Shown here: in pieces, positions 24,001-34,834 of the stretch
Position numbering within the stretch: the first letter of the stretch is position 1
Layout: each line of letters opens with the position of its first letter
Assembly (NCBI GenBank): GCA_001599595.1
Contig: BCHH01000021.1
Location: 402,703 to 466,702, forward strand
Length of the DNA stretch: 64,000 nt
Source: Beverwykella pulmonaria
Taxonomy: Eukaryota > Ascomycota > Dothideomycetes > Pleosporales > Melanommataceae
Direction of reading: 5' to 3'
The notes under the pieces: generated by a model
What the model saw: the letters and a program-made list of their open reading frames with translations, nothing else
Database searches by the model: none
What the model was told of the DNA's origin: nothing
Position numbers and translations under genes: made by a program

Positions 24001-26548
24001 AGTCCTTGAAACTCAGTTGAAAACTCCTGGTATTGAACACTCTATGGGTGTGGAAGACTTCAAGCGTCTGGAAGAGAAGGTCTTGCTTTGGAAAATAATG
24101 CAAGTGTTGGTAGAAAACGACGGTCTTTTGGAAGGCAACGCTACCGCAGAAGCTGCCGTGAGAAAAGTGCTGTCACCCGATGGCATAGAATCATCATCGG
24201 ACCCGGAGGGATCTTTCGCCACAGCGGTGGATTTGGTCGGCATCTCTAGATCAAATACTACTGCACAGGCAGAACCTATCGATCCTCGGGCTGTCGAAGA
24301 CTTACGAATCCTTCTTACCACTGGCGATCGCGAGAAGGCCGTTTGGCATGCCGTTGACCAGCGTCTTTGGGCACACGCTATGTTACTCTCTTCCTCTCTA
24401 AACAAAGACGTATGGAAACAAGTTGTCCAAGAATTCGTGCGAAAGGAAGTGAAGAAGGTTGGCCGCCATAGTCAACCGCTGGCCGTGCTTTACGAGGTCT
24501 TTGCTGGCAATCACGAAGACTGCATTGACGAGCTTGTTCCAGCCTCTGCTCGAGCAGGCTTCCAGATGGTGAGCACAGGTGGTGCTGACCCGACACAAAA
24601 CGCACTGCAAGGCCTGGACAAATGGCGAGAAACTCTCTCTTTGATCTTGAGTAACCGCAGTGAAGGAGATGTTGCGGCACTCCTTTCGCTTGGCAAACTT
24701 CTCTCAGGCTACGGCAGGGTTGAAGCAGCGCATATATGCTTCATCTTCGCTCGCTCCGTAGCTTACATTGGCGGAGTTGACGATGCCCAGTCTGACATCG
24801 TTCTGGTCGGCGCTGATCATCGGGCATATCCTTTGAACATGGGCAACGACCTCGAACCAATCCTTCTCACCGAGGTCTACGAATTTGCCCTGTCTTTGAC
24901 TGCACAAGGGAATTCGCACGTTATACCCCACCTGCAGAACTACAAGCTTGCCCATGCATACGCCTTAGCAGAGTATGGTCATAGAACGGACGCACAAGCA
25001 TATTGTGATGCCATTGCCACAGCAATGAAGTCAACCACGCGGATCTCGCCATACTACAACGCAAGCTTTATCTCAAGTCTTGACGATTTGAGTAAACGCC
25101 TATCACAGTCTCCCAAGGATGGTTCTTCCTGGATTTCCAAGCCTAGCATGGACAAAGTTTCGAGCTCACTCTTGTCAAAGTTCAACAGCTTCATTGCTGG
25201 CGATGATGAGGATGCAGCATCAAATCATTCTGGAGGTGCTGAAGTTGGCCCATTCGCAAAGATCGCAGGCAGCACCCCTCAACTCAGCCCTTCTCACTCA
25301 AGCGCCGATCTCTACGGTGCTTATTCGGGCTATGCTTCTACTGCACCACCTGCACCAGTCACTAATTCTAAGTATGCACCGTCGAATGCCTACGCTCCAA
25401 GGACATCCCTGGACCAAGGCCGTCCACGCTATGAGCCTCAAGGACGACCCTCAATGGAATCCGTAGACGGCTCAATAGGAATACGAGCAACTTCAGATAG
25501 CTACTTGGCTTCACCCCAGTTCTCGGGGCCTTATACTCCGTCACAGGCTCAATTCAGTCCACAGAATCATCAGGTGCAAGCCCCCAAAACGCAATCATAT
25601 GGTGGTCCGTACCAGCCTACTCCCCCAGCGCAAGATTCTACATCCGTTTATGGAGGTTATCAACCACCTCAAGCAAGTTTTGACGACCAACCCCGATCAC
25701 CACCTGCTGAGCGATCTCAGTCATTTGGAGGATATGAGGCCTCGTCATACGAACCTCCGACTAACTCCTACGAACCCCCTGCATACGAGCCATATAATCC
25801 AAATGAGGAAGAGAACTCTCCAGTAGATGAGCCGAAGAAGAAGAAGAAGCAATTCTATGACGACGATGACGATCTCTCTGCTCGTACAGATACCAAGAAA
25901 GAGAAGTCGGAAGCAGACCGCAAGGCTGAGGAGGCATTCCGCAAGGCTGCAGAAGCAGATGCTCAGAAAGACAACAGCAACAATAAAGATGGAAAGAAAG
26001 CCGGGTGGTTCGGCGGTTGGTTCAAGAAGGATCCTAATGCTGCACCTGGCCCTATCAAAGCTAAGCTCGGGGAAGAAAACTCATTCTATTACGACCCCGA
26101 TCTTAAGAAGTGGGTCAATAAGAAGGCAGGAGGATCTGACGCAACGAAACCGGTGGCTACCCCACCGCCACCCAAGAGTGGTCCCCAGAGTCGAAGTGTG
26201 AGCGGGAACGCTGCCGCCGCAAACCATGCCATGGGGTTCCCATCCTCGCTCCCACCCTCCCGCCCTCCGACATCGAACCCGCAACGCTCCTCTTCTATGC
26301 CACCTCCGATGAACGGCCCTATGTCCAGGTCTTCGACGCCCGGTCTGCCATCGGATAGTGAAGGCGGAAAAGCGCCGGTGTTGATGCCGCCGAGTCTTGC
26401 GTCTAGCGGACCACCATCTAGACCTAGCACAGGTATGAGCACTGCGTCGAGTATTGAGGACTTGTTAGGCCCGCCCTCGGCGCAGAAGGGCACAGTACGG
26501 AAGAAGAAGAAGGGAGGACGGTATGTTGATGTTATGGCTAAGCCTTAA
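21089..26548 (+). CDS. SEC16: COPII coat assembly scaffold Sec16
   Basis: A single open frame of 1819 residues. The N-terminal third is disordered, with an acidic Glu/Asp tract at about residues 61-94 and long Pro/Ser-rich stretches. The central conserved domain begins near residue 870 (DPLGRWKGYPIFKWGLGG). The helical Sec16_C/ACE1 domain follows at about 1069-1340 (LLTTGDREKAVWHAVDQRLW). A C-terminal Sec23-binding region contains GWFGGWFKKD and FYYDPDLKKWVNKK at about 1640-1680. The order of these parts is diagnostic. Sec16 organises ER exit sites by binding Sec13, Sec23 and Sec31. The frame is also open upstream to 21032 without an ATG, so the ATG at 21089 is the start. Very high confidence in identity. 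Confidence 0.95.
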   Translation: MDMDDGPNFSYAFGGTSAEPATSWNPALRPDHEQLSTAKTIAQLPDSRREASEHAPGSSSEEEEKEEEEEEEEEEDEDEDEDEEDEDEDEEEELTPAAVAPAIPAHTNTNVFDKEPSPDEDFFDRFSQSVPQPPNNETNGHGVSGLDEETLVSAAQALHLGGETGDITNGGSNGTYKYAEHANEAADDAHQEHPAGNYEHQSKTTLLEEAVNESVKAPLVADSEAAADDWGASGEVFDLGGKAQDEPLETHSDAPLPEAASAAVGDHLVSTTTIGGKSGEEIDWGNADDQDFFGTGNASQIVEPEASATHAVQDSGAAVADSIWDIALDDDFLPDNDEAPGPFDLDDEGFLEDEPSQPVQAPQLGGSTASRYAPQVAQAPLPATTSYGLQASPFTDFSQMDQKKSIATPNVAYGGYNQPLSYQPPAASSAESFVDKAKGGYHSPYDLPDDVVTHRRRPASRTTVTASSLPSTHPPPRTSSAYSSTAANAPRPPPPSNMSTSSLSPPSSSHSMLSPMSGMPPNVPPKPAAPPKAPSNDFFAELPITHKPKPSGRYSPQQSVPQHQPAHHAPPPFTPKERTASWSSLRNEVLPDSDHLISQLQQPERLPAFPDQPSAPVRSNSLPVPHPVTAQAPARYSPAPPSAPAATSRYSPAPPPPTSAPTAPTNRYSPAAPGQGAPGPSHGRYVSDPAAGSSRPPAQPYAPRTSSPLAFHSMPQEQQATPAFMSEQNAQQAHGHHTMHSAEGVPRVPFRSPLEGVNEMEEQATTQTSGQPIPPRSDTPPLRSSPSSTVGSPRKRSNYTPQYQPAHAPAHSNTVPPPRAHSQSPSATMKQPLRERPASGHGYISPAANFGAQPALHNGINVIPHRRQVSHDFDFVTPTDERAADPLGRWKGYPIFKWGLGGTTVTSFPKQIPRYGGGASTPMMMCSPGEVKIQSVKDILPLSEDITKFPGPLKAKGKKKDVSAWLGRKIEVLETQLKTPGIEHSMGVEDFKRLEEKVLLWKIMQVLVENDGLLEGNATAEAAVRKVLSPDGIESSSDPEGSFATAVDLVGISRSNTTAQAEPIDPRAVEDLRILLTTGDREKAVWHAVDQRLWAHAMLLSSSLNKDVWKQVVQEFVRKEVKKVGRHSQPLAVLYEVFAGNHEDCIDELVPASARAGFQMVSTGGADPTQNALQGLDKWRETLSLILSNRSEGDVAALLSLGKLLSGYGRVEAAHICFIFARSVAYIGGVDDAQSDIVLVGADHRAYPLNMGNDLEPILLTEVYEFALSLTAQGNSHVIPHLQNYKLAHAYALAEYGHRTDAQAYCDAIATAMKSTTRISPYYNASFISSLDDLSKRLSQSPKDGSSWISKPSMDKVSSSLLSKFNSFIAGDDEDAASNHSGGAEVGPFAKIAGSTPQLSPSHSSADLYGAYSGYASTAPPAPVTNSKYAPSNAYAPRTSLDQGRPRYEPQGRPSMESVDGSIGIRATSDSYLASPQFSGPYTPSQAQFSPQNHQVQAPKTQSYGGPYQPTPPAQDSTSVYGGYQPPQASFDDQPRSPPAERSQSFGGYEASSYEPPTNSYEPPAYEPYNPNEEENSPVDEPKKKKKQFYDDDDDLSARTDTKKEKSEADRKAEEAFRKAAEADAQKDNSNNKDGKKAGWFGGWFKKDPNAAPGPIKAKLGEENSFYYDPDLKKWVNKKAGGSDATKPVATPPPPKSGPQSRSVSGNAAAANHAMGFPSSLPPSRPPTSNPQRSSSMPPPMNGPMSRSSTPGLPSDSEGGKAPVLMPPSLASSGPPSRPSTGMSTASSIEDLLGPPSAQKGTVRKKKKGGRYVDVMAKP
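21271..21368 (+). repeat. GAG/GAA/GAT microsatellite in SEC16
   Basis: Imperfect purine-rich trinucleotide repeat encoding an uninterrupted Glu/Asp tract. Such tracts often vary in length between strains. Confidence 0.85.
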
Positions 26549-27162
26549 GTGTGAAGTCTACGTAGAAGAGATTGATGGATAATGGAATGAGATGGAAGAG
26601 AGATGCGTATACAATGGCCACGGCGTTATACCCTAGGATAAGGCGTTTTGCGGGTTTGATAGATATTTGGGTGCGAAACGGTTTCACACCTTCATCTCTA
26701 TCCATTCGCTGAGCTGAATCGGAATGGAATGGGTCTAGGGCTTTGGCTTGTGGTCTTTTTGTAAGAAAAAACGTGCGGCTCATCTATTCATCTGTTTTTA
26801 CCGCTCGGTGAGCGTTTTATACCGTTATGTGCGAAAATAGGATTTTTAATATTTATATTTTGGTTTGATCTACACTCCCAAATGCTCCTTCCTTGTTCCT
26901 AATAGTGTACTTAGACGAGAAGATATGGTGCATCAATTAATCTTGAACGTTCTCATGTCCCAAATGCAGAACTTGGAGGATCTACTACGTTCATCCTGAA
27001 TGCTCGCATCCAAGCGCGTGACGACCCGGTAAAGATAACCCTAAAGATTGGAATTTGTGGGATTCATGTTTCCAAGTCCCTCTGGTAAGAATATTGGGGT
27101 TGAGTAGAGGGTAGTAATAGAAGGGATGAAACGACTCGCAGCACTGCCTTATGGTGGAGTGA
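26549..27162. other. Intergenic, 3' of SEC16
   Basis: No gene seen. The DNA is AT-rich around 26820-26870. Confidence 0.55.
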
Positions 27163-27489
27163 ACAAAGCTCGCTGAGAACAAGGGTTCGTATCCTCTGCG
27201 CTACTTAGCGCTCAAGCTGACGAGCAAGATCTTCGTCGAGAAGGCCTCCGTCGGCTCCCTGACCAAGGACCTTGCCAGCATCCGCGCGAACTGGGGTTTG
27301 GGGAAAGAGATTGTGGTACTACCGGCGGAGCTGGCGCCACCTGAGATGAGCAGTGTGGGGGAAAAGAGCAGCGCAGTGGATGCTGCGGTCGGGGCTAGGA
27401 TGCTAAGGGAGTGGTCGGCGGCGTTCGTGCGCGAGCTTTTCAAGTTCGCTCAGGGCGCGCTTGTGTGCATCGAGATGCCGTTGAGTTGA
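27163..27489 (+). pseudogene. C-terminal coding fragment of unknown family
   Basis: The + frame from 27163 to the TGA at 27489 reads a continuous, balanced protein sequence (for example KIFVEKASVGSLTKDLASI and LGKEIVVLPAELAPPEMSS) with good third-position GC. It starts right after a stop codon and has no ATG, so it looks like the 3' exon or remnant of a longer gene whose 5' part I cannot find. No family is recognised. Confidence 0.35.
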
Positions 27490-28214
27490 TAGTAAGGTTG
27501 TGGTAGAGAGGCAGACTAGTAAGAGTAATGCCAATAGGTATATGGTAGAGGTGATGATGTCGGATATCCAGGCGGTTATCAGGGGTAGGGAGAATGGTTG
27601 TAGTATTGGGGTTCGTGAGCAGGAAAATAGCAGTGCCCATGCTTTCTTTGGAGAAAGAAACACAATTTCATTACTGAGGGAAGAAGGCTGCAATTGGCGA
27701 AATGGATGAAGAGCTAAACTATGGATGGTGTCATCAATTTACTGAGCCTCGCTTTCTTTTACATCCAGGGAGATGGCGGTGTAAGTCGAACGCATCACAT
27801 ATGAAGGCACAATGCTTTTTAGTAGATATAACAGTTGAGAGCGAACGGCTAAGAGGGCGTAATAGATGCTTGTGCAGAGTCTAATGTTGTAGATACGATG
27901 GGATAGTGTGAAGTCAGGTTCGTTTTCTTAACATTGGAACGGATGTTCTTTTGGGACAAGAGGAAGCAGAGGAAGGAAGAATGGCGGAGATATGGTGATA
28001 AAATGCTCAAGCGATGGATTGAGGCAGAAAGGACTAGGGTTTATCGTAACCAGCATTGTCTGTACACATCAACTAATACACTGACACCAGAAGTCTATAT
28101 ATGTAATAGTATTCTCCACATGCGTATTACAATCGTACAGATTCATACCTCAATATCTTCCAAATCATATCTTGAATGCATGCAGGACACTGAGCCATCA
28201 AGTCTAGGCCCATT
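27490..28214. other. Intergenic, no gene recognised
   Basis: About 0.7 kb between the unknown coding fragment and the 3' end of the ATG37-like gene. Nothing supportable is present. Confidence 0.55.
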
Positions 28215-29415
28215 TTACGACGAACTGCTCTTCTTCCCCGTCAAGTTCGGTAGTACACCACCCACCTTCTGGACCTGGGTGACTGCATCCCCAAGTAGCA
28301 CTCTTATGGCGCCTTCGAGTCGTCGGTCTTTCTTTCTTCGCATCCAGAGTAACACTATTCCGAGGATAATGAAGTCGAGAGCAATATGTTTCAGACTTCC
28401 CCATACTAGCCGAAATATGAACCGGAAGAACGTGTACTTGCGACTATGACTGAATAATCTCCGCGCTTCTAGTTGTTCCCGTAATGCGGCTACTTCGGCA
28501 GTCATCTTAACTAGGGCTTGCTCAACGCGCTTGCGCCATTTCTGGTCTGCAGCGCTTTCTTGTGGCGGTGACGTGGGCTTTGGTATTAGAGCCTTGGATT
28601 GGGCGGAGGACAAAGGTTCGGGTGGAACGGTTGTGAGATTGGTTTGGACGCCTGCATCGGCAGCAGGCACGCTATCAGCGTTGTATTGTGAGTCTGGTGC
28701 ATCCACAAACTCGTCTCCCTGCTCTTCCAACTCCTCTTCACTCTGCGACATGGGACTTCGCATCTGAAGTGGGCCATTCCGGTCTTCATTTTCGTCATGC
28801 ACCCTGTATTTCTCCTTCTCACCCAGTTGTGGTTTACGTGGAGGCGAATCCTGTGAGTAATACGAGGATGGGAGGTTCGATTTGACCTGGTCCCAGACGA
28901 ATTCAAGTTCAGCGACGAGTTCGCGGGAGTCCGGTGAGGGCGAGGCGTATTTGTGCATTGTGTCTATCAGTGTTGTGATGTATCTCCGTTTCGCCTCGGT
29001 TCGAGAGAGATTGTTTTGCTGCTTCCAAGCGTCCCTGTTCATACGTCAGTTCTCTGCCTGAGTGTCGCGTGCTCGGTCCAAAGTACCATTTCTCGCACGC
29101 GCGTTGCACTTCGTCCCCACTTCCTTCCGGTCTCTCCATTATCCCATCTACGTCGCCCTCTGTATTCATCAGAAAATCCAAACTTCATTTAGTGCAAAGT
29201 ATAAGAAGGTCATACCCATTGCTTGCTTGTATAAGCCATAGAGCTTAAGTCGCGTCGCGGAGGGCGGTTTCTGTGATCCCGTACGGATCTTATTGACCGT
29301 ATTGAGGGCATGACTGAACACTCTATCTGTAGATTACACATGGTTAGCATCCATCCTTTCCCTATCAAACCCATCATCTCTGCTGTCACTAATACTAACC
29401 TACGGAATCTGACAT
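28215..29415 (-). CDS. Acyl-CoA-binding protein with C-terminal membrane anchor (ATG37/ACBD5-like)
   Basis: Four exons (29415-29400, 29326-29216, 29159-29087, 29034-28215; introns 73, 56 and 52 nt) give 339 residues. The ACBP fold occupies about residues 1-105. It has the family signatures KLYGLYKQAMEGD and WDAWKQQNNLSRTEAKRRYI. A disordered acidic middle and a coiled-coil segment (about 220-250) lead to one membrane span near residues 275-292 (HIALDFIILGIVLLWM) followed by basic residues. This layout is that of yeast Atg37 and human ACBD5, peroxisomal tail-anchored proteins acting in pexophagy and contact sites. The first exon is only 16 nt (ATG TCA GAT TCC GTA G), and its frame is open upstream to 29667. 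I prefer the ATG at 29415 because ACBP homology starts at once. Confidence 0.88.
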
Positions 29416-30611
29416 CACAAGCGTCGGATACGCGCCCCGCTGAACGGCAGGCGTTTCATCCAGAGGCGTCGCGATAAGAGTGCGATTGGAAGGGGCGGGG
29501 TACGGCGAAGAAAGGGAAGAATACGGCGGGAGAGCAAGTGTAGATGTCGAGCATGGCGAAATGGATGCGGAGCCGTGGAGGGTGGAGATGGCAACAGCGG
29601 TTCCACGCCGGTGATTGATAGGCCTCGGCATATCGCGACACGTGCCGAATGCGGGAAAACGAGTCAATTCACGTGCTAGCGTATTGTATTACTAAGCACA
29701 CACCCCAACTTGACATTGACTGTCGCTCAAGAATTTCCTCACACATCAACCTTCGATTTCAACATAAGTGCGTGTGTTTGGCCTGCCTCTACATATATCT
29801 GCGAAACATCCTTTGAAAGATGTACATAATCACTATGAGAGCCACTGGCCATCCATTGTATTTATCAGGTAGTATTAGCGACATCATACTCATGATATTC
29901 ACTCACAAATTACAAGAAACAGTACGGGAAACGGCGGCTAACTGGAGTCCAGGAGCCAAAATTCCAAGGTCACTATGGAGTCTAGCGATTACAGCTCTGG
30001 AAGCCTCTCATGTGAAATAATCCACTTATCCTTCACCAACTCCGCTCTATCTATATTAACCCTATACAACGGATATCTTAACTCCTTATGCACCTTCATC
30101 CTCCCAACCCATTGCTATTCCTAATCCTCTAATTCGATTTCTAAGTAGCAATACTCGCATTACCCAAATCTGACTTCCCCAGTAGCTGTCAGGAGGCAGG
30201 AAAATGGTTTGGATTAATTTTCACATCCATACACGCCGTACTTTAGTCATCGCAGGCATATTGAATTCCCCGTTCAGACAACAATGACCGATTTCCTATG
30301 CTCTCGCGGCGATTAATTTCGGTTTGCCCAGGGCTTCTAGTGGGAACCACACAAGTGGAACTTCGCTGTGATTTCCTTCTTCACGCCATGCTTCAGCATC
30401 GCCACATTCTCAGCCAATGGGACTGTGGAGTGCTTGTCGAAGATGGTGTCGGGACACGGGTGACAACTCCTTCGATCCTTGGCCCCCTGGATGCCGTCTC
30501 TCCTGCGGATACAGAGACCCTGGTGGCGCACTTCATCTTGCGCAGGGTCCGCAACTAAGCACTGCAGGTGCTCGCTTGCGACTAGTACTAGGCCCTGAAC
30601 TACGGCGGTTA
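29416..30611. other. Intergenic, no gene recognised
   Basis: About 1.2 kb of moderately AT-rich DNA. An 86-codon frame at 30298-30558 and its antisense both look like chance. Confidence 0.5.
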
Positions 30612-30731
30612 CCCAAATATTTTTTATTATTTTTCTTTGGTCCTATTATATCTTTAATTTTTTCATTGTTAGATTACGCCGTTTTACCTTATGGTCCTGG
30701 TTTAATGTTGCTGGATTATAATTTGGAGACC
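30612..30731 (+). pseudogene. Nuclear copy of mitochondrial nad1 fragment (NUMT)
   Basis: A ~120-bp, strongly AT-rich block translates to FFFGPIISLIFSLLDYAVLPY followed by GPGLMLLDYNL. This matches the nad1 (NADH dehydrogenase subunit 1, complex I) region that in fungi reads roughly 'GPI-LIF-LLGYAVIPYGPGL-I-D-NLGIL'. The sharp change in base composition at both edges and the loss of similarity after NLE support insertion of a small piece of mitochondrial DNA. It is too short to be functional. The matching was done by memory of the family pattern, not by alignment. Confidence 0.65.
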
Positions 30732-31926
30732 CCTAAAACAGCACGACCTCGTCGTGCGTGCACTTCACGCAACAATGCCACCGATAGAACTTCTCGTCTA
30801 CTGGAACGCGTAATTGAAGCCTAGTTGAAGGTAGAGTAGAAAAGTAGTAGAAAGTCACCTTGAATAATGTAAAGGTTGAAGGTTTTTGGAATGTCTGTAA
30901 CAAATGGATGATTACAATGACCTGTCTATCTAAGGCATATCGTCTTGAAAGGAAATTTTAAACTAGACGTTGCGACAAAGAGGAGTATATAAGGTAAGGA
31001 TCACAAAGAAAAGAATGCAGCGGAAGAGCCAAGGAAGCAATGAAGAGAGCGTATCTTGGTGACCACCGAGCGCAAGAACCAGAGGCCAACCAACAGCTTA
31101 CTTGAGTCTAGTTTGTTTTGCGCTCGTTTTCGACTCGACTGCTCGTTATAGGCCTGAGAGTTTGAGCTCGACTTAGTTTAAAGACATTGTGAACCCTGAA
31201 CGCCAAAGCAAAGCGCTGGAACAAGTTGAACTCAGCAGGTGAATAAAGACCTTGTGTGTCATGTGTGATTGATGACCACTCTAATTTGGCTTTTTTTCCT
31301 TTAACATGGAACTATCAGACAGCCAGAAAGCTTCAAACTTCGAACGTGACTGACTATTCTCCAGATTGGTCGTGCACATCCTGAATCAGCTAGATTCCTA
31401 ACTTCCTTTGCAGCCTTATTGCGATTTAATGAGATTAGAGGCTAGTGTCCATGGGTCGCTACAACTTTATACTAAACTGTAGTAGACGATAATCATTCTC
31501 AAGAAATACTATCACAGTTCTACAACAACCCCCTAATCATTAAGAACCCCAGAAACAATTTTTCAATGTCTTGCATATTTTTTTGGGAAGCTCAGAAGTC
31601 ATACGCAAGCTTATTCGTTTGTTCATCGATTGCAGTCTATCAGTGACCTTTCACTGTCTGAGCAATCTTTCCATCGCCCAGCCAACTCAAGAGCGCCGCT
31701 TCACCACTTCTTGATTCCACGTTCTCGTCTGGTACTTCACGCTTCGGAGCTCTAGTCTATTGTTATTAACATGGACTCTGGAAATATACGTGAGCATCTA
31801 TAAGCCTAAGATACTCTACCAGTCACGTGGATATGCCGCTGACTAGTGGGTCCGCTACACTATACATCACATAATACACAGCATACAATATTCACTATCA
31901 TATGCTCCTCACAATCATGCTTGCAG
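30732..31926. other. Intergenic, no gene recognised
   Basis: About 1.2 kb without open frames of note. An ATG at 31771 followed at once by a possible donor (GTGAGC) might be exon 1 of the pseudogene that follows, which is speculative. Confidence 0.4.
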
Positions 31927-32635
31927 AATCAGTCTTGGATTCTTGCTCTCGCCTCCTTTGGGGCCTTGAAGCTTAGTCTACAGATGAAGACATCCGCGGT
32001 CTATCGATCACCATCCTAGACGTGGCTGCCCGTGAGGGTGAAGGCCAAATCCAGGGTGCCAAGGAGAAATATATGCTGTAATTTGTTGGAGACCTCACCT
32101 CCCTCGTTCAATTAGTCGTCGTAATCATCTCACACATCCACACCCGTAATCCATCTGTTATGACGTTGAAGTTACTAGACACGATCCTCTCATTCCACGT
32201 GGCGAAAATCCTATCGTAGAAGGCAGAGAAGTTCTCATTGTCAAGAATTTAAGTTCTGATTCCCTGCATCCTGAGATCTGGCTGCCGGATCGGTGAGGGA
32301 ACACAATTGATTCGGCGTAGGCTGCTGGGACGGAGTAGTTGTGGTCGGTACCTTTATCGGCTAGATCTTATTCACTATTCTCGCTTCCAAGGCTTCGACT
32401 AAAGCTCCTCGAGATCTCTTTACCTGGCATCCTCCATAAGGACGAGGAGCAGTACTGGACTAGGGCCGCGACCAAAACTGAAATCAACAAGGCACTAGAG
32501 AAGGAGCGCGAGGAGTTAGCACTCGGGGAAACGCTTGAAAAAGTGCAGAAGAAGCCACTCATGCGTGAGCAGAACGACGTTCTAGACGGGATGGCCACGC
32601 ACAGTGGAATGGATGATTTTGCCGCAGAGAGATAG
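31927..32635 (+). pseudogene. Multi-stop pseudogene, probably a membrane protein
   Basis: Downstream of a possible acceptor (TTGCAG at 31921-31926) one frame reads a clear protein sequence broken by several in-frame stops: for example DEDIRGLSITILDVAAREGE, then FVGDLTSLVQLVVVIISHIH after a TAA. Further on, VVVVGTFIG-stop-ILFTILASKA appears in another frame, and a Glu/Lys-rich tail (KTEINKALEKEREELALGE) in a third. Two hydrophobic segments suggest a membrane protein. I do not recognise the family. All interrupting codons seen are TAG or TAA, as expected if CAG, CAA or TGG codons were mutated by C-to-T change. Confidence 0.5.
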
Positions 32636-32967
32636 CCAAGGTCAGACCTTCGATGTGGAATTTGAGAAAGAAATGGGCAAGAAGGAAGTCGAGTTAATGG
32701 TTGTGGTCTATTTTTCTGACTTTGACCAACATTGGGTCTGTCCATGAGTATTTGATTTGGTTGTGCATCCTAATGGCTTTAGAGTATTTAGATCTCAGTA
32801 TAGATACACACCGTCACCGTTGACATTCAAAACATCTTAATATCTTATGTGAATGTACTGAGACATTTAACTTATACCATCGAATGTGCATATTCCCAAC
32901 TTTTCCACATAAATTCTCCGATATCATTGTCAACTCGCAATATACATTCTTTCTCAACAACTCTGAG
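32636..32967. other. Intergenic, 3' of the carboxylesterase
   Basis: No feature recognised. Confidence 0.5.
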
Positions 32968-34834
32968 TTACAAGTGCGTAGTTTCGGTGAAGTTTCTCCA
33001 GCTCTCGCACAGGCCCCCATTGATAATGTCTTTGACCATCCCCCACTCTCCCCCTCCATCAACCCCAAAACTCATAACATCTGCCTCCTGACTGCCGACT
33101 GTTTCCCACTCATCCAATGGCGGGGACCAGGGATCCTTCGCAAAACGTGCCCACGCCCCTCGCATCGTATCTGTGAGTTGACGTTGTGCTATGGTGATGT
33201 TGAAATGCGTAGAATTTGATGTTGTGGCGGCAGTGTCGAAAACGATAGGGATATCGGAGCTGTGCCATGCGCCCTGGTACTTGAGCGGCCAGCGATCGGC
33301 GTCGTAGATCCGCGTTGAGGGGAAGGAGGCGTTGAAGAGGTAGCGGTATGTTGGGACCCACTTTGTTGAAGACTCGGAGAGGAAAAGGGAAGGCTGGATT
33401 TAAATCAGCTTTACACAATTCCTCCAGCCTGCAATAGTAGGATAAGGGAAAGGAACGTAGGGAAGAAGGACGTACACAGTGAAATTGCCAATCCGTCCCC
33501 ACCTGACTCAATAAAGTGATATTATCCACTCGTCCATCTATACCCAATTTATACGCATTTAGAATCTTCTCCCATAGCGCGGTTTTATTCGGAAACGACG
33601 TCGCAAAATAATCAGTCACATTGGGGCCCGCCTTCACAGCATAATAACTTCCGTCATCCACACATGCGCCCGAAATAACTGGCACACGGGCAAAATTCCC
33701 CGCTTCTCTGCGTAAACGGGGGTTGGAGACGAAAGTTATGTTGTCGCAGGCTTGTTGGGTCCCGATGCTGTATTTTTCTTGTATGTACTTGATCTCCGAG
33801 GCATTTTTCCCTTTCACGCATTCAAAGGCTGTAGTTGCATCCGTACTATTACATCCCAGGGATGAAGTTAGGTTGTTCCATGGAGAGTAGTTTGTGTTGT
33901 TGCAGTTTGCGACCGGTAGCCAGGCGTATGTCCCGCTCTGCATAATGGCGGCGTGGAACGGAGGGGTCGAGTTAGACGGATAGCTAGTTAGCAAGATATC
34001 TGTCGACGTGCTGCCGGCGGATTGACCAAAGATTGTCACTTTGCGCGGATCGCCGCCAAAGCTAGCGATGTTGCGTTGGACCCAGGAGAGGCCTGCGCGT
34101 TGGTCGAGGAGGCCCAGGTTGCGTTCTGTCATATTTGTTATTGCAGGGGAGAAGGGAAATCCGAACACTTCAATATGTTATTTGACTGCTTCTGTTCAAG
34201 GCGAAGCAGGCGGGATGATACGCACTATTCGTCCGATAGTTGACACTAACAAAAACCACATCCTCCAACGCAGAAAAATGGCTCCCATCGTAGAGCGGCT
34301 GCCCGGCATTCCCAAACTTCAAGCCACCGCCGTACATCCAATACAGAACCGCTCGGTGGGGTTTTTTGGGGTTCCATGGCGTCCTCGGCGCAAAAACATT
34401 GAGGTAGAGACAGTCTTCGCTTTCTGGAGGTGCGGGTGAGTTGAAGACTTCTTCAATAAAAGGCCGTTTGTCTAGTGGACCTATGATGTGTGAGTCGTCC
34501 GTTTTGTTTGGGTTTATTGGACTTAGAATGAGACAACGATGCACTGACTGAATACTTGAATGCACGCAGGGCTGAACTCCTTCGTATCCTTTGGCGTACT
34601 CCAACTAGAAATTGGCTTCGGCACCGAAAACCTTGCAGAACCTGTTGGTGCGGCCGCAAAAGGTATGCCCAGAAACTTGTTGACGGTAACTGTTGCGCCG
34701 GAAATGCTCGTCGTGGTGCCTACGACCACCCCATCCCGAATAGTAGCCTTTGGTGACGCATTTAAAAAATCGTCGATGCGATCATGAGCTTCGACGAGCG
34801 CGATTGCGCCGCAAAGCGCCACGATAAGTTTCAT
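32968..34834 (-). CDS. Secreted type-B carboxylesterase/lipase
   Basis: Four exons (34834-34549, 34480-34226, 34167-33476, 33393-32968; introns 68, 58 and 82 nt) give 552 residues, the normal length. A signal peptide covers residues 1-16. [12 protein letters not shown] is the type-B signature 2. The nucleophile is Ser230 in FGQSAGS, and a His in [12 protein letters not shown] is the likely catalytic base. The fold is the alpha/beta hydrolase of cholinesterase and Candida rugosa lipase relatives. It should hydrolyse ester bonds outside the cell; the substrate is not deducible. The neighbours are relics, so there is no cluster context. Confidence 0.88.
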
